64,000 nt of DNA from Clostridium pasteurianum (GTDB lineage Bacteria; Bacillota; Clostridia; Clostridiales; Clostridiaceae). This document shows positions 39,439 to 47,811 of this stretch, in pieces. Numbering within the stretch: the first letter of the stretch is position 1; each line of letters opens with the position of its first letter. The stretch lies in contig NZ_MCGV01000001.1 in NCBI RefSeq assembly GCF_001705235.1, positions 1,550,001 through 1,614,000 of the forward strand, in the 5' to 3' direction. The position numbers and the translations under genes were made by a program. The notes beneath the pieces are model-generated. The model searched no databases. It was not told where the DNA came from and saw nothing but the letters and a program-made list of their open reading frames with translations.

Positions 39439-42123
39439 CTATTTAAGCATCTTTTTAAGTGCTATAAGATCTAATACATTAACTGTTCCATCACCATTAA
39501 TATCTGCTACTGACAGACTTACACCGTTAGGGAATGAAGTTATTGTTCCTTTTAAATATCTCTTTAATGTAATCAAATCTAAAACATTAACTACTCCATC
39601 ACCATTTAAATCTCCTTTTTTAATTTCGGGAGTTGGATTAACATTTGGAGCAACATCATCCATGTATGATGATAACCATGCCATAGGAGCATTCCAGTTA
39701 ATTGTAATTTCGTTTGTTGACCATGCTTCTATGTTATCTATATATGACTGTTCTGCTGGCTGACTACCTGGCTGCCATCCTGTACTCTTAACATATGGAT
39801 CCTGAAGAGAAGTATTTGGTCCGCCTGATAAACATCCTGCTGGTGCAGTAGGGAATGTTGGATCAGCTTGATGTGCAAAGAAACGATGATGTGGATTTAA
39901 GAGCGGATGAGTTCCATATCCAGTTACATAACTTTGTACATTAGGGTTACGTCCAAGTAAGTAATCCATATTTTGAGCTACACCATTGATATATTTTGCA
40001 TCTTTACTAAAGTCATAAGCATATGCCATTACAATTGCATCATTAGCAACAAATGAATTTGAACCCCATGGATATCCTTTAACTATTTTTCCTTTTACAT
40101 CATGATAAGTTGTATCAATCATTGATTCTGCAAGTGAAGTACCATATCCTTGGTTAGACTGTTCAGCAAGTAACTTGTCTGCTTCTGCTTCTATGTTAGC
40201 TTTTGCTTTAGCTACATCAGTTGATGGTAAATTATTAGGTACAGTTGCAAGAGTTATTGTTCCTACAGTTGCTGTATTACCCCAATCAAAGCATCCTGCT
40301 TGTCCACCAGCTTCTCCACCATCTAGAGTATTTTGTACTGTTAAATAATATGGAGACTTCTGTATATAATCTAAATATTCTTGTTTTCCTGTTGTAGCAT
40401 AAAGTTCACAAGCTGCCCAGTAAAACTCATCATCGAAATGATCATCGTAGTATGCTCCACCGCCTATATCGCTTTTGCCTGGAACAACTTTAGGATGTTT
40501 AAGTGCTGCTTGCCAAGCACTTTCTGCTGCAGTTAAACATTTAGTTGAAAATTCTGCATCCCTCGTTTTCCATATACGTGATGATTGTGCTGCTGTTGCT
40601 GCAAGATTTAAAGTTGCTGAAGTACTAGGTGGCTGCAAATAACGTTTCTTAGTATCCTGATCTGGACGAATTCCAAGACCTGTCCATGACTCATCACATG
40701 CCTTATGATGTACCATACCAGCATAATCAGAATTTTCACTTGGAGTAACCTGAAGTTTAAGCATCATTTCCATCTGCCAACGTGCTTCATCAAGTATATC
40801 AGGTGTTCCATTACCACTTTCAGGTATGTTCATAGTTTTATCTGCAAAAGGAGCTTTTGTAGTTTCATCCTTATCTTTTCCATCGCCATTATATAATGCA
40901 CGCTCATACTGATTCATCATAGTCCATACTGATATTCCACCATTTACAACATATTTACCATGATCTCCTGCATCATACCATCCACCTGTTACGTCCTTGG
41001 TGTAATTTCCTATATTACTGTACCAAGTTCCAGATGCATTACCCATTACATCACTTGGATGTCCTGCTGGACGTGCTAAGTCATCCCTTCCACAGTAAGG
41101 CATCTGTATTGCTATACCACTTCTAGAGTGATAAAAATACTTTATAGCATCCTGCTTTAACTGTGAATATATATCATTTTCGATATTAAAAGGTACACTA
41201 GTATTTGTAGCCGCTTTAGCCTTGTCTACTTCTAAAGTGTAGCCTTTCCCTGCTACATTGTAATCACTAAAGTCAATAATATGAACCTGATCTCCTGATG
41301 CATGATCAACCTGATCATTATTAAACACTTGTGTCTTTCCTGATTTTACAACTTTTCCCGTACTATCTTTTAATCTCCATGCTATTGGAGTTGTAGAATC
41401 TGATGATACTGTTGCTTTTTTCTCAAGTCCAGCATAATAACCTACCTGATTTACTCTTATTCCATCATCATAAAAAGTTGAGAATATACTTGCATCTTTA
41501 TTTGTATACTCTGGATCCGTTAAATGTATATTATCGAAACTAAATTTTACTGGAAGTTCCTTACCTACAGTATTTGGATCACCAATATGGAATGCAAATT
41601 CTGCTATTGTAGGTTCACTGATATTAGGAGTAAAATCATCCTTTATAGTCGTAGGTACATTTGCTTTTAACTTAACATTCTCCCAATTACCATAATGCCA
41701 GTATTGTGTATATGGATCTTTTGGCATAGCTATTTGAGGATATATCTCGCAATCCTTATCTGCTGTTACTGTAAATTCAATATGATATTTATGTCCTGGT
41801 TGAAGTGTTAAATTTCTATGTCTGAATTGTACATCCCATATGTTTGGCTGAGTTCCTGTCGCTGGATCGCCACCTATTTTTGTAACAGTAATATTGAAAG
41901 TACCACCTGAAATGTCAAAGTCACCATGGGCTGGTGCAGTTTCAACTTCTGTCCATGGTAAACCAATGCCACCCTCAAAAGTACTATTGTCTAAAAGATC
42001 ATGCGTTCCGTAATTACTGTTTGGATTTGTCGGTATAGGCCTTGCATAACAAGTACTAGCGAAACCAATTCCTGCAGCAATTGAAGCAGTTACCATCAAT
42101 GATAGTAATTTTTTTCTTAACAT
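39439..42123 (-). CDS. Cellulosomal family 9 glycoside hydrolase with CBM4-like, Ig and dockerin domains
   Basis: Secreted endoglucanase-type enzyme of 894 residues. It has a signal peptide (1 to about 28), then a carbohydrate-binding module of family 4/9 type (about 40-205). A CelD-type Ig-like module follows (about 215-310, IRVNQVGYYAGLEKKATV). The GH9 catalytic domain has GGWYDAGDHGKYV near 383, HHRFFAHQ, and acid NEITINWNAP near 805. A type I dockerin has two calcium repeats (GDLNGDGVVNVLDL, ADINGDGTVNVLDL) at about 834-894. All catalytic residues are present. No scaffoldin or other cellulosome gene is in the window. It has its own promoter and a possible CcpA site. Confidence 0.95.
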   Translation of the reverse strand: MLRKKLLSLMVTASIAAGIGFASTCYARPIPTNPNSNYGTHDLLDNSTFEGGIGLPWTEVETAPAHGDFDISGGTFNITVTKIGGDPATGTQPNIWDVQFRHRNLTLQPGHKYHIEFTVTADKDCEIYPQIAMPKDPYTQYWHYGNWENVKLKANVPTTIKDDFTPNISEPTIAEFAFHIGDPNTVGKELPVKFSFDNIHLTDPEYTNKDASIFSTFYDDGIRVNQVGYYAGLEKKATVSSDSTTPIAWRLKDSTGKVVKSGKTQVFNNDQVDHASGDQVHIIDFSDYNVAGKGYTLEVDKAKAATNTSVPFNIENDIYSQLKQDAIKYFYHSRSGIAIQMPYCGRDDLARPAGHPSDVMGNASGTWYSNIGNYTKDVTGGWYDAGDHGKYVVNGGISVWTMMNQYERALYNGDGKDKDETTKAPFADKTMNIPESGNGTPDILDEARWQMEMMLKLQVTPSENSDYAGMVHHKACDESWTGLGIRPDQDTKKRYLQPPSTSATLNLAATAAQSSRIWKTRDAEFSTKCLTAAESAWQAALKHPKVVPGKSDIGGGAYYDDHFDDEFYWAACELYATTGKQEYLDYIQKSPYYLTVQNTLDGGEAGGQAGCFDWGNTATVGTITLATVPNNLPSTDVAKAKANIEAEADKLLAEQSNQGYGTSLAESMIDTTYHDVKGKIVKGYPWGSNSFVANDAIVMAYAYDFSKDAKYINGVAQNMDYLLGRNPNVQSYVTGYGTHPLLNPHHRFFAHQADPTFPTAPAGCLSGGPNTSLQDPYVKSTGWQPGSQPAEQSYIDNIEAWSTNEITINWNAPMAWLSSYMDDVAPNVNPTPEIKKGDLNGDGVVNVLDLITLKRYLKGTITSFPNGVSLSVADINGDGTVNVLDLIALKKMLK

Positions 42124-42139
42124 TACTTTTCCCCCTTCA

Positions 42140-42153
42140 ATAAATCGATTACA
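42140..42153 (+). promoter_or_regulatory. cre-like site in the cellulase leader
   Basis: ATAAATCGATTACA matches 12 of 14 positions of TGWAANCGNTNWCA, between the predicted transcription start and the GH9 start codon. A roadblock site for CcpA is plausible. Confidence 0.4.
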
Positions 42154-42224
42154 AGGGTATCTTATACAAAACCATGAATAATATAACTTTTATTACTATT
42201 TTGGATAAAATATCCTACATTGTT

Positions 42225-42253
42225 ATAATACATTATTTACTCTTATATGTCAA
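42225..42253 (-). promoter_or_regulatory. Sigma-A promoter of the GH9 gene
   Basis: Minus strand TTGACA, 17 bases, TATTAT; predicted leader of about 95 bases. Confidence 0.75.
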
Positions 42254-42458
42254 TATATAAGTAAACTTTTTTATTTACTTGATAAAAGTATTCAAATTCA
42301 TCAATAATATTTTAATATTCGTAGTATTGCTTATTTTTCTAGCTATTATAAGAACATTTTCTGCAATATTTTTGCTTAACATATGCGTAATATATTTTTT
42401 AACAAAAAACAGTTATTTTTGAATGTTAACTAAAGTTAATTGCTTACTTTACCTTTCA

Positions 42459-42540
42459 AAAAATAAGTATAGGGAAATTCAAATTTAATTTCACAATTAT
42501 CTTTGTAAAATTAAATTTGAATTTCCCTATACTTATTTTT
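42459..42540. repeat. Isolated 82-base palindrome
   Basis: Arms of about 37 bp (beginning AAAATAAGTATAGGGAAATT) with about one mismatch and a 6- to 8-base loop. No gene ends nearby on either strand. It lies between the riboswitch and the cellulase promoter. It could be a terminator-like end of a lost gene or a small palindromic element. Confidence 0.75.
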
Positions 42541-42696
42541 CATAATTCTCAATTTGTACCATTAAAGTTGAAAAACGAATTTTTCAAAAATAGAATAATT
42601 TTCATAAGTAACTAACTGCCATTTAAATTATTTTTCAAAAAAACATTTAAATGTTTAATTAATCTAATATTATTTACATCCTATGTGAAAATTTTA

Positions 42697-42780
42697 TTAA
42701 ATAATATATTCCATAATTTGCAATATTCTTGATTCTTTAATCCTAGTATCGCAAAATTGCCTTATTATAACTTCTAACAC
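42697..42780 (-). other. Short open frame just after the c-di-GMP-II terminator
   Basis: GTG-initiated frame of 27 codons (begins MLEVIIRQFCDTRIKESR). GGGAGG abuts the start, which is too close for good initiation. It may be a leader peptide, the remnant of a lost target gene, or chance. The rest of 42541-42696 holds nothing recognised. Confidence 0.15.
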
Positions 42781-42797
42781 CTCCCACAATTATCTAG

Positions 42798-42839
42798 CAA
42801 ACAAAAACCAACAATTAACTAAAACTAATTAATTGTTGG
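42798..42839 (-). terminator. Expression-platform terminator of the c-di-GMP-II riboswitch
   Basis: Minus strand CCAACAATTAA (10-base loop) TTAATTGTTGG followed by TTTTTGTTTG. Its 5' arm begins at the last bases of the aptamer (CCGACC), allowing mutually exclusive folding. Confidence 0.85.
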
Positions 42840-42922
42840 TCGGTCGCACTATTAGCTCCAAATTCCCTAAGTGCCCATACTAAAGAAATTTATCATTGCT
42901 TCCAAGCAAATGGATATTTCTT
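42838..42922 (-). promoter_or_regulatory. c-di-GMP-II riboswitch aptamer
   Basis: Minus strand blocks GGAAGCAATGATAAAT, TGGGCACTT and AGTGCGACCGACC match the class II cyclic di-GMP aptamer as I remember it from C. difficile (GGAAACAATGATGAAT, GGGCACTT, AGTGCAACCGACC). The GCACT/AGTGC stem between the last two blocks is intact. The aptamer is followed at once by a terminator. The nearest intact gene downstream on the same strand is the GH9 cellulase, 715 bases away. Confidence 0.85.
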
Positions 42923-42924
42923 AT

Positions 42925-42954
42925 ATTTTAGCTATATTTTACTACAAAAGTAAA
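42925..42954 (-). promoter_or_regulatory. Probable promoter of the c-di-GMP-II leader
   Basis: Minus strand TTTACT, 18 bases, TAAAAT, immediately before the aptamer. Confidence 0.45.
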
Positions 42955-43050
42955 TTAAAATCAAGTTTAGATTAAAATCAGTATAACTATAATTTTGTTC
43001 TTAAATTTAATTGCTAATGCAATAAATTCCAGATACAAAATTGCTCAAAT

Positions 43051-43120
43051 AAAAAATCCTACTTAAACTTTTACTTAGTATATTTCAAATAAAATTACTA
43101 AGTAAAAGTTTAAGCAGGAT
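43051..43120 (-). terminator. Terminator after the 43145 gene
   Basis: A stem of about 23 bp (CCTGCTTAAACTTTTACTTA pairs with TAAGTAAAAGTTTAAGTAGG, one mismatch) followed on the minus strand by a T-run. Confidence 0.85.
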
Positions 43121-43144
43121 AAATCTGCGAACAAAATGCACGTA

Positions 43145-43636
43145 TTATTTTCTGTCCGCTAAAGATAACATTTCGTTTACAACATCAATATATTTTTGTG
43201 AAACCTGTGGACATTTAAGTAATATATTATCCACAACATAATCAATATTATTGTCATCTATCTTCTTAAAGTTTTTATTCTCTAAAAAGATCATGCCATC
43301 ACCGTCAAGATAATTATAAATCTTTTCAACTACACCTGACTGCATTACCTGATCATTTTCAAGACAATTTTGGCCAAAATATAATACACCATCTACAACT
43401 GCAAATTCAGCATACACGTATTCTTTAAGTGATTTCATTAGCTTATTTTCATTGTATTTAATGTGCTCAACATGTTTTAAGTCTAATACATTGTATTCAT
43501 GATCTTTTCTTGATAACACACATCTTAAGTCTAAATCCGTAAGTCTCTTTTTAACCTTTTCCGAAAAATGCTCACCAAGTTCCGACATGAACATTTTTAT
43601 AGATATTGTAGTTTTTCTTCTATTATTTACTCTCAA
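43145..43636 (-). CDS. Hypothetical protein, 163 residues
   Basis: I do not recognise the family. The start is TTG at 43636 behind AAAGGAGAG. The protein is soluble and charged, with no signal peptide or membrane helix. It contains a mid-region VYAEFAVVDGVLYFGQNCLE that looks like a beta hairpin and an Asp/Asn-rich stretch near residue 125. It has its own promoter, a leader hairpin resembling an attenuator, and a strong terminator, so it is probably a real expressed gene. Confidence 0.7.
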   Translation of the reverse strand: MRVNNRRKTTISIKMFMSELGEHFSEKVKKRLTDLDLRCVLSRKDHEYNVLDLKHVEHIKYNENKLMKSLKEYVYAEFAVVDGVLYFGQNCLENDQVMQSGVVEKIYNYLDGDGMIFLENKNFKKIDDNNIDYVVDNILLKCPQVSQKYIDVVNEMLSLADRK

Positions 43637-43664
43637 TATAAACTCTCCTTTTTATATATTAGTT

Positions 43665-43688
43665 AAAAAAAACACCTCTATAAAGGTG
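43665..43688 (-). terminator. Leader hairpin / possible attenuator of the 43145 gene
   Basis: Minus strand CACCT TTATAG AGGTG followed by TTTTTTTT, between the promoter at 43757-43785 and the start codon at 43636. It would stop most transcripts unless disrupted. Confidence 0.55.
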
Positions 43689-43756
43689 AACTCTATTGAA
43701 TTAGTTTCTATCTTAAATATTGATAATGTTTTAGATAACTGCTCCTTATATTAAAT

Positions 43757-43785
43757 ATTATAGCATAAATAATGATAATGAGCAA
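43757..43785 (-). promoter_or_regulatory. Sigma-A promoter with Fur-box-like sequence
   Basis: Minus strand TTGCTC, 17 bases, TATAAT. The spacer carries AATAATGATAATGA on the plus strand, which resembles two of three hexamers of a Fur box; the Fur reading is speculative. Confidence 0.5.
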
Positions 43786-43885
43786 ATTTTATTTATATTG
43801 AGTATTGATTTTTATATAAATATATGATATATTTAAATATTTCACTTGGACTTGCATTCTAAAACTTGAGTATTATTTTTAATTT

Positions 43886-43911
43886 AGAGAAATGCAGTAG
43901 TCCATTTCTCT
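43886..43911 (-). terminator. Hairpin after the M48 peptidase gene
   Basis: AGAGAAATG...CATTTCTCT with an 8-base loop right after the stop codon; the T-run is poor. Confidence 0.45.
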
Positions 43912-43912
43912 T

Positions 43913-45181
43913 CTAATCTCTATTAATATACTTACCATACTTTAAAGTTTTATTTTCTTTCCATGGTTCATAGTCTTTTACAAAATCAATTCTTTCCTCT
44001 AAAGAAGGATGTGTACTCTTCCAAATCTCATACCACCTGTCAGGCTGCATTACAGATAAATTTTTAACAGCTAGTTTTTTAAACATATTTACACCAGCTT
44101 CATTATCATGAGTTAATTCCACTGCAAATACATCCGCATTATGCTCCAAATTTCTACTTGCTGCATTGTACAAAGGATCTGAAACAGTTGTACATAAAAC
44201 TATTATCAGTATAATTAGTGGAAATGATTTAACATCTAAAATATCATCTATTTTTAATATATTGCCATATTTTCTAATGACATAAGGTGCAATTTTATAT
44301 ATTATATAAAGTATTACAAGCAAACCACCTAAAGTTCCTATACAATTTATTGCATTGTGTCTTAAAACATAATGGCCCATCTCATGGGCAACAACAAACT
44401 CCAATTCTCTTTCAGATAAATTCTTTATTGCAGTATCCCATATAACAATCCTTTTTGTGTTTCCAAATCCTGTCATATATGCATTTACTTCTTTTGTATC
44501 TACACTTTTATTAACCTCATATATTTTACAATTATATATGCCAGCTCTATGAGCAAGATTTTGTATTCTATTTTCAATATACTTATCCTTAAGAGGCTGA
44601 AAGTTATTATATAAAGGATCTATAACCACAGGAGAAATTATATATGAAAATATCACAACTGGTATAAAAGCAATCCATGTATAAAGCCACCATCTTTTAG
44701 GTGCTCTTTTTATTAAATTATATGGAATCCACAATATAAGTGCTAGAAAAATTGCAGAAGTTAAAATACTAATAGCCCAATTCCACACCCACTTTAAAAT
44801 ACTTTGATTTGAGATAGAAAAAATATGTTCATTTATAAACCCAGAATAAAAATCTAATGGCAAATAAAACAGATAGTATACTACAACAAACAGAAATGCA
44901 TATATACATATACCTGGAAGCCATATTTTTTTAGCCCTATATGAAAAGTTCTTAAGCTTAACATGTATACCTGTAATCATAATTAAAATTGGAACCAGAA
45001 TTCCCAAAACCGTATATATTATTTCAAGTATTACATTAATCTTATAATACCTGAGTCTTATTCCTTCATCTGCTAACATCATATGAGAAAAGCCATTTTG
45101 AAATCCACATTTAGACTTTACTAAAAAGACTATAACAGACATAAATACCATAAACCAAATGTTTAATCTCTTTTTATTCAT
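43913..45181 (-). CDS. M48 family membrane zinc metalloprotease (Ste24/CAAX type)
   Basis: The 422-residue membrane protein has N-terminal helices of the CAAX-protease type, the zinc motif HEMGH (in FVVAHEMGHYVLRH, about residue 265) and a downstream zinc glutamate region EHNADVFAVELT. Family members cleave membrane proteins for quality control. Single gene, start ATG behind GGAGG (GTGGAGGAAAT). Confidence 0.9.
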   Translation of the reverse strand: MNKKRLNIWFMVFMSVIVFLVKSKCGFQNGFSHMMLADEGIRLRYYKINVILEIIYTVLGILVPILIMITGIHVKLKNFSYRAKKIWLPGICIYAFLFVVVYYLFYLPLDFYSGFINEHIFSISNQSILKWVWNWAISILTSAIFLALILWIPYNLIKRAPKRWWLYTWIAFIPVVIFSYIISPVVIDPLYNNFQPLKDKYIENRIQNLAHRAGIYNCKIYEVNKSVDTKEVNAYMTGFGNTKRIVIWDTAIKNLSERELEFVVAHEMGHYVLRHNAINCIGTLGGLLVILYIIYKIAPYVIRKYGNILKIDDILDVKSFPLIILIIVLCTTVSDPLYNAASRNLEHNADVFAVELTHDNEAGVNMFKKLAVKNLSVMQPDRWYEIWKSTHPSLEERIDFVKDYEPWKENKTLKYGKYINRD

Positions 45182-45238
45182 ATTTCCTCCACATTAAAAA
45201 CAATATATTTTACTTTACTTCATTATAATTTTTATATC

Positions 45239-45409
45239 TTAAATTTTAAAGCAGCCTCCTTCAATTGTTTCTTTAGCTTTTTTACTTATCTCCATAGCTT
45301 TCTCTGCACCTTCTCCCGCTTTTTGTGCAATAGATTGAGTAGCTTTCTCTATTTCTCCTCTATTTATCCACCCCACAATATAATCACTAACAAATATTAT
45401 ATGTAGCAA
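45239..45409 (-). other. Short amphipathic open frame, possible gene remnant
   Basis: An open frame of up to 56 codons from TTG 45409 (or from GTG 45376) encodes a helical, Lys/Glu/Ala-rich tail (IEKATQSIAQKAGEGAEKAM) ending GGCFKI. No ribosome site precedes either start, so it is more likely a remnant than a gene. Family not recognised. Confidence 0.25.
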
Positions 45410-45444
45410 TGTACTTTTTTATTAAATATTTCCAGACTATGTAT

Positions 45445-45484
45445 AAAAAAATGTCCTCTGGAATGTTCCAGAGGACATTTTTTT
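45445..45484. terminator. Terminator after the DUF4064-like gene
   Basis: AAAAAATGTCCTCTGGAA pairs with TTCCAGAGGACATTTTTT; perfect stem with a 2-base centre. Confidence 0.85.
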
Positions 45485-45830
45485 ATTTTTCAGATTTCTG
45501 GCTTTTTTTTATCAGTCCCATTAATCCTGGTATTATAAGGAGTATGCCTGGCAAAATATAAAAATATGAAATGCATATAAAGCCCCCAATTGCAGCTACC
45601 GTCATAAAAATTCCACCTAATTTTCCCTTGGTTCTAACAATTACAGAGCCTACTATACCTAGTATTGAAAGTATTATTGCAGCAATTCCAAGGCCTCCAA
45701 CAGCATTTGACCCATTAACACCAAACGCACTGCCTAGCCCTCCAATACCAATTGCACCTATACCTGAAATTATTCCAAAAATTCCTCCTATTAAGCCTAA
45801 TACAAACTCTACTGTCCTTTTATCTTCCAT
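45483..45830 (-). CDS. DUF4064-like small membrane protein
   Basis: The 115-residue protein has three or four glycine-rich hydrophobic segments (VEFVLGLIGGIFGIISG near the start, ILPGILLIIPGLMGL near the end), matching small DUF4064 membrane proteins of unknown role. The ATG at 45830 has GGGTGA seven bases upstream and begins MEDKRTVEF; the frame opens at 45851. It lies 70 bases after nagB with no obvious terminator between, so readthrough is possible. Confidence 0.7.
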   Translation of the reverse strand: MEDKRTVEFVLGLIGGIFGIISGIGAIGIGGLGSAFGVNGSNAVGGLGIAAIILSILGIVGSVIVRTKGKLGGIFMTVAAIGGFICISYFYILPGILLIIPGLMGLIKKSQKSEK

Positions 45831-45900
45831 TAATATTTCACCCATTTCCATATTACTTCATTTAAATATACGAAAATACGGTTTACTATATGCATATAAT

Positions 45901-46626
45901 TTACAATTTGCTACCTGCTGCCTTGTCAACTATCATCGTAATATCTTTATGCAATTGTAATATAGATGCTGGAACTTCCGGTGATATTTTTCCGTTGATT
46001 GCTTCAGCTACAACCTCTGCTTTTGACACTCCATTTGCTAAGAGCACTATTTTTTTTGAACTAAGTATAGTCTTTATTCCCATACTAATGGCTTTTGTAG
46101 GTACTTCATCAATTGAATTAAAAAATCTAGAGTTTGCTTTTATAGTTTTTTCATCTAAATTCACTAAATGTGTCTGTGCTTCAAATTTAGCATCTGGTTC
46201 ATTAAAACCTATATGTCCATTTATACCTATTCCTAAAATTTGAAGATCAATACCACCTGAAGCTTTTATTTTCTTCTCGTACTCTTCACACTCTTCTTTT
46301 ATATCTTTTGCCATACCATTAGGAATATTTATATTTTTCTTATCTATATTAATATGCTTAAATAAATTTTCCACCATATAGTAATGGTAACTATGTTTGT
46401 TTTCATCTGTTATCCCATAGTATTCATCTAAATTGAAAGTCTTAACCTCTGAAAAATCCACTTTTTTATTATTGTACATTTTGATTAACTTTTTATATGT
46501 ACCAATAGGTGTACTTCCAGTAGCCAATCCAAGTACGCTGTTAGACTTTAAAATTATTTGACTTGCTATCATTGCTGCTGCCTTGTCACTCATTTCATCA
46601 TAATTTTCTACTTCTATTATTCTCAT
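45901..46626 (-). CDS. nagB: Glucosamine-6-phosphate deaminase
   Basis: Converts glucosamine 6-phosphate to fructose 6-phosphate and ammonia. The 241-residue protein has GLATGSTPIGTYKKL, FNLDEYYG, the active region GIGINGHIGFNEPD and C-terminal VDKAAGSKL. Start ATG at 46626 follows GGGGGTG; the frame opens nine bases earlier at a GTG. It starts 12 bases after nagA in the PHP-nagA-nagB operon. A broken second copy of its 3' end lies at about 60.2 kb. Confidence 0.96.
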   Translation of the reverse strand: MRIIEVENYDEMSDKAAAMIASQIILKSNSVLGLATGSTPIGTYKKLIKMYNNKKVDFSEVKTFNLDEYYGITDENKHSYHYYMVENLFKHINIDKKNINIPNGMAKDIKEECEEYEKKIKASGGIDLQILGIGINGHIGFNEPDAKFEAQTHLVNLDEKTIKANSRFFNSIDEVPTKAISMGIKTILSSKKIVLLANGVSKAEVVAEAINGKISPEVPASILQLHKDITMIVDKAAGSKL

Positions 46627-46638
46627 GTAAAGCACCCC

Positions 46639-47811
46639 CTATTTTGATTTCTTATTTTCAAATACTGTTTTTCCTCCTACAATAGTGTGTTTAACTTCAA
46701 ATTTTTCATCAAAAATATTCATATCAGCATCTTTTCCTATTTCAATGCTTCCCTTCTGTTTATCAATACTAATATCTTTAGCCGGATTTAAAGAAGCCAT
46801 AGTTACTGCTTCTGGAATACTTAAATTTGTGTTCTCCACTATATTTTTTACGGCCCTGTTTAATGTTAGAACGCTTCCTGCTAAAGTACCATCCTCTAGT
46901 CTTGCAGAGTTTTTTGTAACTATAACCTTCTGTCCTCCAAGTTCAGATATTCCATCTTTAAAACATCCTGCTCTCATGCAATCTGTAATAAGTATTATAT
47001 TATCCTTACCTTTTAATTTAAGTAAAATATTAAACATTGCTGGATTAATGTGTACAGTGTCTGCTATAATTTCACAGCTTATATCAGTATTTAATGCTGC
47101 TCCCACAACTCCGAGTTCTCTATGCTTTAATGGACTCATTGCATTAAATAGATGCGTTGCTCTACTTACACCATATCGTATTGCATTTATGGCTTCTTCA
47201 TATTTTGCATCAGAATGTCCTATAGATAAAGCAATATTTGTTTCTCTCTTTACCCTTTTTATGAAATCAAAGTTGTCATCTTTCTCAGGTGCAAACGTAA
47301 TAATTTTAATTGTATCTTTATACTTTTTAATAAAATCATAATTTGGCTTTATTATGTAATCTTTTTTTTGAGCTCCTTTATATTTTTCATTTATAAATGG
47401 TCCTTCAAGGTGTGCCCCAAGAATCTTTGCTCCTGTATTTTCAATTTTCATTACATCATTTACAGCATCTAAAGCCTTATATATTTTATTTCTGCTCATA
47501 GCCATTGTTGTTGGCAAAAAACTCGTAACTCCATTTCTAGCAATAACTGAACTTATTTCCATTAAAGATTCTACAGTTCCATCCATAGTATCCTTTCCAC
47601 CTGATCCATGAATGTGTAAATCTATAAATCCAGGTGATACATAGTTTCCTTTGGCATCAATTACTTCAATATCTCCATATTTCCCACTTGCAATACTACT
47701 TTTAAACTCCTCTTCGTTAACTATATCTTTGATTTTATCATCAAATAAAACTGCATTGTTCTCTAATATACTATCCTTTATTATGATTTTTCCATTTATA
47801 ATAGCTTTCAT
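46639..47811 (-). CDS. nagA: N-acetylglucosamine-6-phosphate deacetylase
   Basis: Removes acetate from GlcNAc-6-phosphate, feeding nagB. The 390-residue amidohydrolase has metal-site motifs FIDLHIHGSGGKDTMDG, GAHLEGPFI, SIGHSDA, ATHLFNAM and the catalytic aspartate in LITDCMRAG. Start ATG overlaps the PHP-gene stop (ATGA), with AAGGAAGGA upstream. Confidence 0.96.
   Translation of the reverse strand: MKAIINGKIIIKDSILENNAVLFDDKIKDIVNEEEFKSSIASGKYGDIEVIDAKGNYVSPGFIDLHIHGSGGKDTMDGTVESLMEISSVIARNGVTSFLPTTMAMSRNKIYKALDAVNDVMKIENTGAKILGAHLEGPFINEKYKGAQKKDYIIKPNYDFIKKYKDTIKIITFAPEKDDNFDFIKRVKRETNIALSIGHSDAKYEEAINAIRYGVSRATHLFNAMSPLKHRELGVVGAALNTDISCEIIADTVHINPAMFNILLKLKGKDNIILITDCMRAGCFKDGISELGGQKVIVTKNSARLEDGTLAGSVLTLNRAVKNIVENTNLSIPEAVTMASLNPAKDISIDKQKGSIEIGKDADMNIFDEKFEVKHTIVGGKTVFENKKSK

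Noticed and set aside
42838-42922. Considered a T-box, THF or c-di-GMP-I element for this structured leader
   Set aside because: No T-box TGGN sequence, no THF core and no GEMM-I core; the three conserved blocks fit only the class II c-di-GMP aptamer.
46685-47341. 218-codon plus-strand frame inside nagA
   Set aside because: Antisense shadow; hydrophobic composition is an artefact of reading the opposite strand.
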